Shown here in pieces: positions 1 through 10,781 of a DNA stretch of 64,000 nucleotides. Positions within the stretch are counted from its first letter, which is position 1. Every line of letters starts with the position of its first letter. Position numbers and translations under genes: made by a program. This stretch comes from Cryobacterium sp. PH29-G1 (lineage in GTDB: Bacteria > Actinomycetota > Actinomycetes > Actinomycetales > Microbacteriaceae), in assembly GCF_030063365.1 (NCBI RefSeq), contig NZ_JASISY010000002.1, positions 427,681-491,680 on the forward strand. The letters run 5' to 3'. The notes beneath the pieces were generated by a model, which ran no database searches, had not been told where the DNA came from, and was given only the letters and a program-made list of their open reading frames with translations.

Positions 1-222
1 CGTGCGTCGTACCGCGAGCCCCGTGAACACCAGCAAGGCGGCAAAAATCACACCCAGCGTTGCCGCGTAGATGATGGTGAGGTCGCCACCGATCCCGAAG
101 AGGTGGCGGCCGAAAGAGATCCACGCGGCGACCGCGATACCAGCAACCACGACCACACCACCCGTGTGCCCTGAGCGCGAGGCACCAGGCGTCGCGCGAA
201 CTCGAATTACGCTGTACGTCAT
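1..222 (-). CDS. Membrane protein, C-terminus cut off by window edge
   Basis: The reverse strand from the ATG at 222 stays open to base 1 and gives at least 74 residues beginning MTYSVIRVRATPGAS. Two hydrophobic stretches are visible, around residues 22-34 (VVVVAGIAVAAWI) and 49-70 (LTIIYAATLGVIFAALLVFTGL), with basic residues between and after them, so it is very probably a small integral membrane protein. I do not recognise the family and no catalytic motif is visible. The stop codon lies outside the window, so the full length is unknown. Its promoter must lie in the 93 bases before the tRNA fragment at 316-356. Confidence 0.6.
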   Translation of the reverse strand, partial: MTYSVIRVRATPGASRSGHTGGVVVVAGIAVAAWISFGRHLFGIGGDLTIIYAATLGVIFAALLVFTGLAVRRT

Positions 223-315
223 CACGCGCTCTCAATCACTGTGCTCGCCACAATCGTAACCATGGAAGTGCGTGCGCATGCGCACCTCCAAAGATGGACA
301 AGCCGAACGGCCAAT

Positions 316-356
316 TGGTCGGGCTGACAGGATTTGAACCTGCGACCCCCTGACTC
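316..356 (-). other. 3' fragment of a tRNA-Pro gene with CCA (att-like scar)
   Basis: On the reverse strand this reads as the 3' half of a proline tRNA: the end of an anticodon stem (GAGTCAGG), a variable loop, a T arm containing GGTTCAAATCC, the acceptor strand CAGCCCG, a discriminator A and an encoded CCA. The bases upstream of it (357 onward) do not form the D arm or the 5' acceptor strand, so the gene is not intact. Integrases of genomic islands typically recombine in the 3' end of tRNA genes and leave such a copy at the far side of the insert. Reading this as an attachment site is an inference; no integrase is seen in the window. Confidence 0.6.
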
Positions 357-432
357 GCGGTGCAAGCTCTTAGCCGGTACGGGCCGCAGTGCTACGCGAG
401 CGCTTATGCCGGCGCGGTGGCGCTATCCACGA

Positions 433-663
433 GTGCCAGATCGCTGAACGATGCCCGACCAGGCACAAACCGAGTGGGGCTCCGTCGACATCGAGCAGCG
501 GAGCCGACAGCGCTGGGTAGCCGCCGATGGCCGCGAGACAGGTCAGCGCGAGGGTGGCGCTGCGGGCATGGTCAAGGGTTTCCGGGTCGCTGGGCGCCGT
601 CGACGCGGTGCTCGGCAGCAGCAACACGCGACCGTTCGTAATCTGGTCGAGCTCGCGCGCGAC
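433..663 (-). pseudogene. C-terminal remnant of an amidase-signature enzyme
   Basis: The reverse frame contains about 77 residues that resemble the C-terminal end of amidase-signature enzymes: a segment RVLLLPSTASTAPSDPE, then ARSATLALTCLAAIGGYPAL and VDGAPLGLCLVGHR. The family normally has about 450-500 residues with a Ser-Ser-Lys triad in the N-terminal half; none of that is present, and the frame upstream (664-960) turns into repeat-derived, low-quality sequence. It is therefore a decayed fragment and should not be called a working enzyme. It lies right beside the tRNA-Pro fragment, which fits an insertion or deletion boundary. The assignment is by pattern recognition and could be tested by a protein search. 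Confidence 0.5.
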
Positions 664-825
664 CCCGCGCGACCGCAGCCGTTGGCGGCGAAAAAGACTG
701 CGGCTGAAGAATCTGAGGGCACATCGGGCACCTTCCGAGCCGGGACTTTGCTTTGGTCGAGCGTATCGGCACCATTGTCTACTCGTGAGCGCGCACAAGT
801 CACGGCCGCTGACCTGTCCCCCTGC

Positions 826-933
826 CGAGCCGTGAGTTTCGGGCTGAAAGCGCCACCGAGTCGTGAGTTTCGAGCTGAAAAAGCCGCGATCGAGGCTCAG
901 ACTCACGGCTCGCCGCACGAAACTCACGGCTCG
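826..933. repeat. Cluster of four copies of a GAGCCGTGAGTTTCG element, two per orientation
   Basis: GAGCCGTGAGTTTCG at 827-841 and GAGTCGTGAGTTTCG at 849-863 are followed by the reverse complement CGAAACTCACGGCTCG at 918-933 and a partial reverse copy at 900-912. The two orientations could fold into alternative long hairpins. The cluster sits between the amidase remnant and the nucleotidyltransferase gene, in sequence that otherwise does not look coding. It may be a small REP-like element or the remains of a mobile element end. Confidence 0.6.
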
Positions 934-989
934 GCGCACAACGCACACGACGCGCACCACCCGAGCAGGAACGGCCGCAAAACCCTACG

Positions 990-1621
990 ATGGCAGGCAT
1001 GCAGACGCCGCCTCTCCGTACCGCCGGGCTCGTGCTGGCCGCCGGAGCCGGCACGCGCTACGGTCAGCCCAAAGCGCTCGTGCACGATGCAGGGCACTCC
1101 TGGCTGCGGCATGCCGTCGACGTGCTTATCGCGAGCGGATGCTCCCCCGTGATCGTCGTTCTGGGTGCCCGCGGCACCGAGGCCGCGCAGCTGCTGGCCC
1201 AGACCGAACCGGCATCGCCCCGACCGGAACCGACGCCATCCGTTTTGGTCGTGCAGGCTGACGACTGGGCGGAGGGACTCTCCGCCTCGCTGCGTGCCGG
1301 GCTGCGCTGCGCCCTCGATCAGCCCGACCTGCTCGCCGTCGCGGTGGTTCCGGTGGATGTGCCCGATTTAACTACGGCCACGATCGCTCGGATGCTCGGC
1401 GCGGCACCGCAGACGCAGACGCGGATCAGCGAGCACACCCTGCGTCAGGCCCGGTTTGCCGGCCGGCCCGGGCATCCGGTGGTGATCGGTCGCGCCCACT
1501 GGGCGCCGCTGATTGCGGTCGCAACGGGCGACACCGGTGCCGGCCCATACCTCCGCGCCCATGACACAGAGGTGATTGAGTGCGGCGATCTGGGCACCGG
1601 ACGTGATGTTGACCGACCGCG

Positions 1622-1625
<4 letters not shown>
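990..1625 (+). CDS. MocA/MobA-like nucleotidyltransferase
   Basis: This 211-aa protein has the NTP-transferase signature near the N-terminus (LVLAAGAGTRYGQPKAL, residues about 14-30), a central VPVDVPDLT acidic motif typical of the metal site, and the RQARFAGRPGHPVVIGRAHW block seen in molybdenum-cofactor cytidylyl/guanylyltransferase relatives. Family members add CMP or GMP to molybdopterin in the cytoplasm. Because an FdhF-like molybdoenzyme, fdhD and moaA lie within 9 kb, a role in dressing that cofactor is plausible, but this subfamily also serves CO dehydrogenase and xanthine dehydrogenase. A second ATG at 999 is an alternative start; neither has a strong ribosome site. Its TAA overlaps the stop of the convergent glycosyltransferase gene through a shared CTAA. 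Confidence 0.7.
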
Positions 1626-2931
<1,306 letters not shown>

Positions 2932-2935
<4 letters not shown>

Positions 2936-5253
2936 GAGGCGCTCAATTCCCAGGCGATCGGCTCGGTCGTCACAGCCACGTCGCGGTATACCTCGGTGAG
3001 AGTTCGTGCCATGGCCTCAATCGTAAAGTTATTCGCCACCATGCGGCGGCCTCGGTCCGCATTGGCTCCTCCCCGCACTCCGGCCGCCTCCGTGAGAGCC
3101 TCGGCGATGGATCGCGCCAGGGCGTTGCCGTCACCGGTATCGACCAGAAAACCGGTCACGCCGTGCTCGACATAGGTGGCCGGTCCGCCGCCGTTGGGCG
3201 CGACGACCAAAAGCCCGGTGGCCATCGCCTCGAGCAGCGCGATGCCGAACTCCTCCTTCATGCTCGCGCAGACATACACCCCGAACGGTGCCGCCAGTCC
3301 TGGCCGCCCATACCGCACGGCCGCCAGCCACCGGGCCACCGTGTCGTTGGCCCGGTGCCCGGCCAGCAAGAGCCCCCGCGCGGCAGCCGCAGCGCCCGCC
3401 GAATCCGCAATCCCCGCCGAACCCGCCGAACCCACCGGGCCGGCCAGGGCAGCGTGCATGCGCCGCAATTCTGCACGTTCATCAGAAGACGGATGCCGCA
3501 GGTCGCCGCCCACAATCAGCAAATTGCAGCGGCCCTGCAGGATCGGGTCCTGGCTCCACGCCTCAACCAGGGCAGCCATGCCCTTCACCCGGTGCAGTCG
3601 ACCAACGCTGATCAGCACCGGCAGGCCGCGCCGCTCGGGCGGAAGGGTAGCCAGTAGCTCGTCGAGCTGATCGAGTGCCACGGCAGCGGGTTCAAGCGCA
3701 GCCCGGGCATGGTCATCGCTGGCGACCAGCAAACCCCCACCGGTCAGACCGAGCGATCCGAGCACATCGGTGCGGGAGCGGTCGATCACAGCGAGGTCGA
3801 TCCCCTCGGGAATGACGGAGTGCCGTTCCGGGTCGGCCTCGATGTCGATGCCGACCAGCCGCTCGATGTCCTGCTTCAGCTGCGGACGCGGAAACAGCAC
3901 GGTGTGGGCGGCATCCGCTGCAAGCCGTTGCACCAGGCGGGCGCGAAACCAGAAGTGCTCGGTGGTATCGACAGAGCCGAAGTTGGCCCGGGTGAGCGCG
4001 CCGGTGGACTCGAGTGAGTCGATCACGCCGTGCGGGTCCGGCGCTACGGTGAACACCACGGGAATGTCGAGGTCGCGAGCCACGGTCGCCGCCGCGAGGC
4101 TGCCGACATCCGCCATGCGCAGGTGAATCGCGTCGACCAGACCGGCCGAGCGCAGGATGCGGCGAATCCCGCGCTGGGCAGCGACCCGGCGCGGCCACGC
4201 GTCGATCGACGCCACGGCACCGCCGACAAACGGCACGGCCGCGAAGGAGTGCCCCGGTCGGGTTGATCCGACATCGGCAAGGTTATCGAGGGCGCTTTCG
4301 TGGGAGCCGCGGGACATCGTGATGACTCGATCTATCTCGGCCGATCCCCGCCGTTCATTTGGGCTGTCCGGCCTGCCCACGAGGGCGTCGCCGAGGCGTA
4401 CCAGCAGGGTGGCGATGCCACCGTTGTCCCCGGCACCCACCTGGGAGAGCTCACCATCGATATCGGCGTGCAGAAACAACTGGGCGATCGTCGCGCCCTG
4501 GCCGGCGCTCTGCCATGGCGCTTGGGATTCCGGCGTCGGCGTCGCCGTGAGGTCGAACAGGGCCAGTCGGGCGACGGCTGCGAGAGCGCTGCTGTCGCCG
4601 TTGCCCGATGCCACGGCATCCGCTTGTGAGATTTCGCTCAAGAGGGCCATGACGGCCGAGTTCGGGGCGCGGTCCCCTAGCGCCGCGATCGCGGCGACAC
4701 GAGCGTGCAGGCTCTCGGTGACATCGGCGGCGACCCGCCGCAGCAGGCGTTCCGGAACCCGGCCGGGAACAAGGCCGATGGTTTCCACCAGTCGAGCCCG
4801 GGCATCCACCGTACGGGTGCCGAGCAGCGTGCCTTCGAGAAACAGGCCCACCTGATCGGCCGCCGATGAACCCCACTGCTCCAGGGTGCGCTGGGCGAGC
4901 ATGCCGGTGAAACCCCCCTCCCGCACGAGCGTGACCAGACCCGCAATCGCGTCGTAGCGGGGCAGCCGGGTGCCGAACGCCCACGCTGCGTGCTCACGCA
5001 GAAACGCCTCATCGTGGTGCAGCAGAGCAACGAGGACCTCGTCGGCGGAATCGTCGAAAACCTGCGCGAGGGCATGCACCGCCGCGATGGCCGTGAGCTG
5101 GTCACTCGTGTCGGTCGCCGCCTGGGCCAGCAGTCGCACGGCCCGCGGGCCCCCATCACGGGCAGCAGCCACCGTGAGGTCGTCAGCGCGACGGATGCCA
5201 TCCAGAATGGTTGCGGCAGCGCGCTGCGCGTCCAGGGCGGTGTGAGTTGACAC
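2932..5253 (-). CDS. HEAT-like repeat domain fused to a GT4 glycosyltransferase
   Basis: From the GTG at 5253, which has GAGGAGGA eight bases upstream, the product is 773 aa; an in-frame ATG at 5343 lacks a comparable site. The first roughly 230 residues are Ala/Leu-rich paired helices (for example AAIAAVHALAQVFDDSADEVLVALL-like units) resembling HEAT/PBS-lyase repeats. The rest is a GT-B glycosyltransferase: a donor-domain start at LPVLISVGRLHRVKGM, and an EX7E-type motif in EEFGIALLEAMATGLLVVAP followed by GGGPATYVEHGVTG. Retaining GT4 enzymes use such a motif to bind the nucleotide sugar. A fusion to HEAT-like repeats is unusual and suggests a protein or membrane scaffold. It is the first gene of a two-gene operon with the GT1 gene. 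Confidence 0.75.
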
Positions 5254-5589
5254 GGGCAGCTCCTCCTCGCGAACTTCTCCGCGGATCGAACACGGCAATT
5301 CGGGATCGCCGCGAGTGAACGGGGGTTGATTGGGCAGTTCCACGCCGACGGTGCGACCGACCGCAGGTGCAACCGGATGATCTAGCTAGCTTAGTTAGCT
5401 AAAGCATCAATCGTCATCATTGCATGAATGAACGCGCCCAGGCTGGGAGACTTCCGATATTGCCGCTCGCACTCCCCGATCCCTCCCGGGCATAAATGGA
5501 GCGATATTCTATCCACTAGAGCGTGACTCCATTCAATCTATTGTCCGCCGGGCGACAATTTACGCTTCAGGGCAGGGCAGGATGGAGGT
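5254..5589. promoter_or_regulatory. Divergent promoter region with two palindromes
   Basis: This 336-base gap separates the glycosyltransferase operon (reverse) from the molybdopterin oxidoreductase gene (forward). It contains TAGCTA-N7-TAGCTA at 5383-5401 and ATTGTCCGCCGGGCGACAAT at 5540-5559, the latter with perfect 6-bp outer arms and lying 31-50 bases before the oxidoreductase ATG. Both look like operators. The ribosome site GGAGGT of the forward gene ends just before position 5590. No open frame in the gap looks like a gene. Confidence 0.45.
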
Positions 5590-7905
5590 ATGACACGCTC
5601 AGCTCCCATCGAAGACATCAACGAAGGCGATCTGGTCGTCACGGCGCCCAAGAAGCAAGCGGCGGGTGTTGAAGCCGTACTGGTGGCACTTGACCGGGGA
5701 ATCGCCCAGGCCGGTGTGGCGCGCACCGCCCGTTCGCTGTTGCGTTTGAACCAGCGCGATGGCACGGACTGCCCCGGATGCGCCTGGCCCGAGTCCCAGG
5801 GCCACCGCAAGACCGCGGAATTCTGCGAAAACGGCGCGAAAGCCGTTGCCGAAGAAAGCACGCTGCGCACGGTGACGCCGGAGTTCTGGGCCGAGCATTC
5901 CATTGCCGAGCTGGCCACCAAGACCGAGTATTGGCTGGGTAATCAGGGTCGAATCACCCACCCGGTTGTAATTCGACCTGGCGACACGCATTACTCGCAG
6001 ATCTCGTGGGATGACGCCTTCGAGCTCATCGGTGAGCAGATTCGCGCCACCGTGCCCGATCGCACCGTCTTCTACACTTCGGGCCGCACCGCCAATGAGT
6101 CGGCCTTTCTCTATCAGCTGTTCGCCCGGTCGATCGGCACGAACAACCTGCCGGACTGCTCCAACATGTGCCACGAATCCTCGGGTTCGGCGCTGAACCC
6201 CACAATCGGAATCGGCAAGGGAACGGTCTCGCTGGAAGATATTCATCAGGCCGAGCTCATTCTGGTGGTCGGCCAAAACCCGGGCACCAACCACCCGCGC
6301 ATGCTTTCGGCCCTGGCCGAATGCAAAGACAACGGCGGCCGGATCGTGGCCGTCAACCCGCTGCCCGAAGCTGGATTGTTCAACTTCATGGATCCGCAGA
6401 CTCCGAAGGGCATTCTCGGCAAGGGCACCAACCTGGCCGATGAGTTTCTGCAAATCAAGGTCGGCGGCGACCTGGCCCTGTTTCAGGCGCTCGGCCACCT
6501 GCTGCTCGAGCACGAGGCGCGCGTGCCCGGATCGGTCATTGACCACGAGTTCGTCGCGGCGAACACCGACGGAATCGAAGCCTACCGCGCAGCCCGCTCC
6601 GTGATCGACTGGGCGGAGACGAAGAAGGCCACCGGACTTGAACGCGCCGCCATTGAGACCGTGGCGGAGTTGCTCGTGGCGAGCAGGGCCACGATCATCT
6701 GCTGGGCACTCGGTCTCACGCAGCAGCCGCACTCCGTGAACACCCTCAAGGAGATCATCAACCTGCTTCTGCTGCAGGGAAACTTCGGCAAGCCCGGCGC
6801 GGGTGCCTGCCCGGTTCGCGGTCACTCCAACGTGCAGGGCGACCGCACCATGGGCGTTTGGGAGAAGCCGAAGGAGGACATGCTCGCCGCGCTCGACGCC
6901 GAGTTCGGCATCATCTCCCCCCGCAAGCACGGCCTCGACTCCGTCGACACAGTGGATGCCTTTGTGCACAACCGGGTAGACGTCTTCGTGTCAATGGGCG
7001 GCAACTTCGCCCTTGCCTGCTCCGATACCGACATGCTCGAGAAGGCGATGCAACGTGTCGGCCTCACCGTACACGTGTCGACCAAGCCCAACCGCTCGCA
7101 CGTGATGCACGGCAAGACCTCACTCATTCTGCCCACCCTCGGCCGCACGGACACCGACGACAAGCATCCGTCTGGTCGGCAGGTACTCTCGGTGGAAGAT
7201 TCCATGTCGGTCGTGCGTACCACCCAGGGCCGACTGGATCCGGTCTCCGACCACCTCCTCGCCGAACCGGTGATCGTCGCGCGTATGGCCAGGGCCACGC
7301 TCGGCGACGACCACGCGGTCGACTGGAAGGCAATGTCCGAGAACTACGACGTCATTCGCGACCACATCTCCCGCGTGCTGCCCGGCTTCGACGATTTCAA
7401 CACCCGGCTCAAGACCAAGAACGGGTTCGTGCTGCCCAACCCGCCGCGCGACACGCGCACCTTTGCCACCGACATCGGTCTGGCCCGGTTCACGGTGAGC
7501 CCGATCGAGTACCTGTCGGCCCCCGAGGGCCACCTGATTCTGCAGACCATCCGCAGCCACGACCAGTACAACACCACGTTCTACGGGCTCGACGACCGGT
7601 ACCGCGGCATCAAAAACGGGCGTCGGGTCATTCTCATCCACGAAGACGACGTCACCGAGCTGGGCTTTGCCGACCGCGACATGGTCGACGTGATCAGCAC
7701 CTTCCAGGGCGTGGAACGTCGGGCGAACGAGTTTCGTCTGGTGGTCTATCCCACCCCGCGCGGCTGCGCCGCAGCGTATTTTCCGGAGGCGAACGCTCTG
7801 ATGCACCGCGAGCTCGTGGCCCGTGAGTCGAACACCCCGGGCTACAAGGCCATGACCGTGCGGTTCATCGCGCACGAACCGGTCGCAGCGCCGCAGCCCC
7901 GATGA
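5590..7905 (+). CDS. FdhF/YdeP-family molybdopterin oxidoreductase
   Basis: The 771-aa protein is a full-length member of the FdhF/YdeP family of bis-molybdopterin enzymes related to formate dehydrogenase H. Seen motifs are CPGCAWPE near residue 60, the SWDDAFELIGEQI block, YTSGRTANESAFLYQ, NMCHESSGSAL, and the C-terminal GYKAMTVRFI end of a molydopterin-dinucleotide-binding domain. It has no twin-arginine leader, so it is cytoplasmic. The classical N-terminal CxxC-x2-C-x27-C ferredoxin cluster is reduced to a CxxC-type pair, as in YdeP proteins, whose substrate is not settled; formate oxidation is the usual guess. The next gene overlaps by four bases, and fdhD lies convergently downstream, supporting a formate-dehydrogenase-like role. 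Confidence 0.85.
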   Translation: MTRSAPIEDINEGDLVVTAPKKQAAGVEAVLVALDRGIAQAGVARTARSLLRLNQRDGTDCPGCAWPESQGHRKTAEFCENGAKAVAEESTLRTVTPEFWAEHSIAELATKTEYWLGNQGRITHPVVIRPGDTHYSQISWDDAFELIGEQIRATVPDRTVFYTSGRTANESAFLYQLFARSIGTNNLPDCSNMCHESSGSALNPTIGIGKGTVSLEDIHQAELILVVGQNPGTNHPRMLSALAECKDNGGRIVAVNPLPEAGLFNFMDPQTPKGILGKGTNLADEFLQIKVGGDLALFQALGHLLLEHEARVPGSVIDHEFVAANTDGIEAYRAARSVIDWAETKKATGLERAAIETVAELLVASRATIICWALGLTQQPHSVNTLKEIINLLLLQGNFGKPGAGACPVRGHSNVQGDRTMGVWEKPKEDMLAALDAEFGIISPRKHGLDSVDTVDAFVHNRVDVFVSMGGNFALACSDTDMLEKAMQRVGLTVHVSTKPNRSHVMHGKTSLILPTLGRTDTDDKHPSGRQVLSVEDSMSVVRTTQGRLDPVSDHLLAEPVIVARMARATLGDDHAVDWKAMSENYDVIRDHISRVLPGFDDFNTRLKTKNGFVLPNPPRDTRTFATDIGLARFTVSPIEYLSAPEGHLILQTIRSHDQYNTTFYGLDDRYRGIKNGRRVILIHEDDVTELGFADRDMVDVISTFQGVERRANEFRLVVYPTPRGCAAAYFPEANALMHRELVARESNTPGYKAMTVRFIAHEPVAAPQPR

Positions 7906-8435
7906 CCGCCAACCCCACCTGGACCGGCCACGTCTTCATCGCGACGAGCGTCGACGGCTACATCGCCCGACCGGACGGCGCACTCGACTGGCTGATCGAC
8001 CGACCGGGGCCAACCGGAGACGGCGGTTACGCTGAGTTCACGGCCAGGATCGATCATATGCTGATGGGTCGCGGCACCTACGAAGCTGTGGCGGCCTTCG
8101 ATCCCTGGCCGTACACGAGGATGCAGGTCCTGGTGCTCAGCAGCACCCTGAGCACGACCGACGATCGCGTCACCGTAGTGCGCAGCCTCGATGAGGCAGT
8201 CAAGGCACTCACCGCCGCCGGCGCCGAACGGGTGTACGTCGACGGCGGCCGGGTCATCACCTCCTGCCTGGCTGCCGGCCTCATCGACGACCTCGTGGTC
8301 ACCCGCGTTCCGGTACTGCTCGGTGCCGGCCTGCCGCTGTTCGGGGCGCTCCCGACGGATGTTCAGCTCGAGTCGCTGGGTACGGCGCCGATCGGCGGCG
8401 GCATGGTGCAGGAACGGTACGCGGTGCGGCGCTAA
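7902..8435 (+). CDS. Dihydrofolate reductase-like (RibD C-terminal domain) protein
   Basis: The 177-aa product starts with HVFIATSVDGYIARPDGALDWL, the N-terminal strand and loop of RibD-C/DHFR-like reductases, and continues with MLMGRGTYEAV, VLSSTLSTTDDRVTVV and a VYVDGGRVITSCLAAGLIDDLVVTRVPVLLGAGLPLF block that forms the NADPH site. Such proteins reduce pteridine- or flavin-type substrates with NADPH, but most family members have unknown substrates. Its ATG overlaps the stop of the molybdopterin oxidoreductase gene, so the two are co-translated; a pterin-related role next to a molybdopterin enzyme is an attractive but untested idea. Its stop shares CTAA with the stop of fdhD on the other strand. 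Confidence 0.8.
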   Translation: MTANPTWTGHVFIATSVDGYIARPDGALDWLIDRPGPTGDGGYAEFTARIDHMLMGRGTYEAVAAFDPWPYTRMQVLVLSSTLSTTDDRVTVVRSLDEAVKALTAAGAERVYVDGGRVITSCLAAGLIDDLVVTRVPVLLGAGLPLFGALPTDVQLESLGTAPIGGGMVQERYAVRR

Positions 8436-9298
8436 GCCTCGACCCGCTCGTTCTCAACGCTGCGCTCGTTCTCAACGATGCGCTCGCCCCCGGCATAGAT
8501 CACCATCGAGTTGCCGCGGAGAAAGCCGACGAGCGTCATGCCCACCTCGCTCGCGAACTCCGCCGCGAGCGAGGACGGTGCCGAGACGGCGGCCAGCACC
8601 GGTATGCCGGCCATCAGCGCCTTCTGGGTGAGTTCAAAACTGGCCCGACTCGAGACCATGAGCACGGTGCCGGTCAGCGGCAACCGGTTCTCTTTGACCG
8701 CCCAGCCGATCACCTTGTCGACGGCGTTATGCCGGCCGACGTCTTCGCGCAACACCAGCATGCGCCCGGTGGCGGCATCGAACAGGCCCGCCGCGTGAAT
8801 ACCGCCGGTCTTCTCGAACACGTTCTGCCCGGCGCGCAGCTGCTCGGGAAAGGTCGTGAGCAGTTCAGCGTCCACTCGCACCGCGTCATCCGCTATGGAA
8901 AACGCTGACTTGGTGCGTACGGCGTCGATGCTCTCCTTGCCGCACAGGCCGCAGGAACTGGTCGTGAGCAACGAACGCTCCAGGCTCGGCGCGGGCGGCG
9001 CGACACCGGCCCCGAGGGTGACGTCGAGCACGTTGTAGGTGTTGACGCCATCGACGCTCGCCCCGGCGCAATAGCGTGCGGTATTGAAATCATCACCCTG
9101 GGTGATGACCCCCTCGGAGACGAGAAATCCAGCCGCGAGGTCAATATCATTGCCCGGCGTGCGCATCGTGACGGCGAGACGGCGGCCGTTGACCCGAATC
9201 TCCAGCGGTTCTTCGACCGCGAGCAGGTCTTCGCCGGCCCGGGCGGGGGTGCCGATCGTGAGCCGGGTGATTCTGCGTCGCGCGGTTATTCTGCTCAT
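8432..9298 (-). CDS. fdhD: Formate dehydrogenase accessory sulfurtransferase FdhD
   Basis: FdhD passes sulfur from a cysteine desulfurase to the molybdenum cofactor of formate dehydrogenases. The 288-aa product has the diagnostic SSCGLCGKESIDAV segment with the two reactive cysteines (C116 and C119), the early PLEIRVNGRRLAVTMRTPGNDIDLAAGFL block, and the REDVGRHNAVDKVIG cofactor-binding motif. The C-terminus ends in a duplicated ENERSVENERVEA tail, encoded by an 18-bp repeat at 8445-8480; this tail is not part of the family. The gene faces the fdhF-like operon tail-to-tail, and the partner is presumably that oxidoreductase. Confidence 0.93.
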   Translation of the reverse strand: MSRITARRRITRLTIGTPARAGEDLLAVEEPLEIRVNGRRLAVTMRTPGNDIDLAAGFLVSEGVITQGDDFNTARYCAGASVDGVNTYNVLDVTLGAGVAPPAPSLERSLLTTSSCGLCGKESIDAVRTKSAFSIADDAVRVDAELLTTFPEQLRAGQNVFEKTGGIHAAGLFDAATGRMLVLREDVGRHNAVDKVIGWAVKENRLPLTGTVLMVSSRASFELTQKALMAGIPVLAAVSAPSSLAAEFASEVGMTLVGFLRGNSMVIYAGGERIVENERSVENERVEA

Positions 9299-9563
9299 AC
9301 TGAAAGTCTGGCACGCGTCGCTTTAGACAGTGACTGGGGTGAGCCGAACGTTGGTGCCCGGAACGGCCGGCGCGCTGCCGGGGCAGCACGTAAACTCGGT
9401 GAAATTCGCGACATGCCGTGATTTTAGGCACAACAGCTCGGCGTGTTGCACTTTCGCCGAGGTAACGTACCGCCTGGCCGGCCATTCCGTTCAGGCGCGC
9501 TCAGTTCACGCTCAGCGTTCCGGCGCTGCGTTCCGGCGCTGCGTTCCGGCGCTGCGTTCCGGC
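9299..9563. repeat. Gene-free spacer ending in a 13-bp tandem repeat at the moaA stop codon
   Basis: Between the fdhD start and the moaA stop codon there is no convincing gene. The last part, 9516-9563, holds 3.7 copies of CGTTCCGGCGCTG, ending exactly where the moaA stop codon begins (reverse strand). The rest shows nothing I can name; it must contain the fdhD promoter. Confidence 0.6.
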
Positions 9564-10682
9564 TTAGCCGCCGATGTAGGACATTTCAATTTTCTTGGCA
9601 CCGGAGGCCCGCAGCTCGCTGGTCTTGGCGCTGCGCAGCTGGGAATATCGGTCGGTGCGTTCGCGCCAGAGGTGCGCCATCACGGTGGAGAGTTCCTCGT
9701 CGGAGCAGCCGCCGCGCATGAGCGCTCGCAGGTCGTGGCCCTCGGTGGCGAACAGGCAGGTGAACAGTTTGCCGTCGGTAGAGATGCGGGCCCGCGAGCA
9801 GGTGTGGCAGAACGACTGGGTCACGCTGGAGATGACGCCGATTTCGCCGCCGCCATCCTGGTAGCGCCAGCGGCGTGAGGTCTCGCCGCTGTAGTTCGGA
9901 GCGATCTCCTCCAGCGGCAGCTCGGCGTGGATGCGCTCGATCACATCTTTCGACGGCACGACCGCGCCCATCTCCCAACCGTTGCTGGTGCCCACGTCCA
10001 TGAACTCGATGAACCTCAAGATGTATGGCGTGCCCTTGAAATGCCGGGCCATGGCCACGATGTCCTGGTCGTTCTTGCCGCGCTGCACGACCATGTTGAC
10101 CTTGATCGGACCGAGCCCGACCGCTTCGGCTACGTCGATGCCGTGCAGCACCTTCGCGACCGGAAATTTCACGTCATTCATGGTGCGAAAGGTGGTGTCG
10201 TCGAGGGAATCAAGCGACACGGTGACGCGCTTCAGCCCGGCATCTTTGAGGGCCTGCGCCTTCACGGCCAGCGCAGACCCATTCGTCGTGAGGGCGATAT
10301 CGATTTCGCCACCGGAGGGGGTGCGCAGCTCGGCCAGCTGCGCGATGAGATCTTCGAGTCCCTTGCGCAGCAGCGGTTCGCCGCCGGTCAATCGAATCTT
10401 CTCCACGCCGTGCGCAACGCTCACGCTCGCGAGCCGGGTCAGTTCCTCAAAGCTGAGCAGTTCGTCGTGCTCCATGAACGCAAAGTCCCGGCCGAAAATC
10501 TCTTTCGGCATGCAGTACACGCAGCGAAAGTTGCACCGGTCGGTCACGCTCAAGCGCAGGTCATGCAGCGGCCGATTCAACCGGTCGGTGACGGTCCCGG
10601 TCGGGGTTTCCAACTGCACCGGAATATCCGACCGCTCGCGAAAGAAGCGCGGAACTGGTTCTGCATTGTCGGCGCCGGTCAT
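9564..10682 (-). CDS. moaA: GTP 3',8-cyclase MoaA
   Basis: MoaA is the radical-SAM enzyme that starts molybdenum cofactor synthesis by converting GTP to a cyclised intermediate. The 372-aa product has the SAM cluster motif CNFRCVYC (C50, C54, C57), a [17 protein letters not shown]-binding segment, the C-terminal second cluster ligands in [19 protein letters not shown] (C292, C295, C309), and the essential C-terminal Gly-Gly (SYIGG). Length matches the family. A putative co-factor for the nearby FdhF-like enzyme is thus made locally; moaC, moaE and mogA are not in the window. The start at 10682 places RLSVTDRC at the usual distance. Confidence 0.95.
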   Translation of the reverse strand: MTGADNAEPVPRFFRERSDIPVQLETPTGTVTDRLNRPLHDLRLSVTDRCNFRCVYCMPKEIFGRDFAFMEHDELLSFEELTRLASVSVAHGVEKIRLTGGEPLLRKGLEDLIAQLAELRTPSGGEIDIALTTNGSALAVKAQALKDAGLKRVTVSLDSLDDTTFRTMNDVKFPVAKVLHGIDVAEAVGLGPIKVNMVVQRGKNDQDIVAMARHFKGTPYILRFIEFMDVGTSNGWEMGAVVPSKDVIERIHAELPLEEIAPNYSGETSRRWRYQDGGGEIGVISSVTQSFCHTCSRARISTDGKLFTCLFATEGHDLRALMRGGCSDEELSTVMAHLWRERTDRYSQLRSAKTSELRASGAKKIEMSYIGG

Positions 10683-10781
10683 GGTTCCACCCTAATCCTC
10701 GTGCCCCAACCGGGCGCGCTCAGAACACCGGTTCTAAGCGAATGCCGGGTTCACCGTTCTCAGCTGCTGACCCACAGGAAT

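Noticed and set aside
316..400. Intact tRNA-Pro gene
   Set aside because: The bases beyond 356 do not pair as D arm or 5' acceptor stem; only the 3' half is present.
451..1152. 233-aa frame across the amidase remnant and repeats
   Set aside because: It runs antisense to the remnant and into the nucleotidyltransferase in another frame, and has no domain signature.
5254..5343. Upstream ATG of the HEAT-GT4 gene
   Set aside because: The GTG at 5253 has GAGGAGGA at ideal distance, while the ATG lacks a ribosome site.
5590..7905. Selenocysteine in the FdhF-like enzyme
   Set aside because: The frame has no internal TGA, and the protein is of the YdeP type, which does not use selenocysteine.
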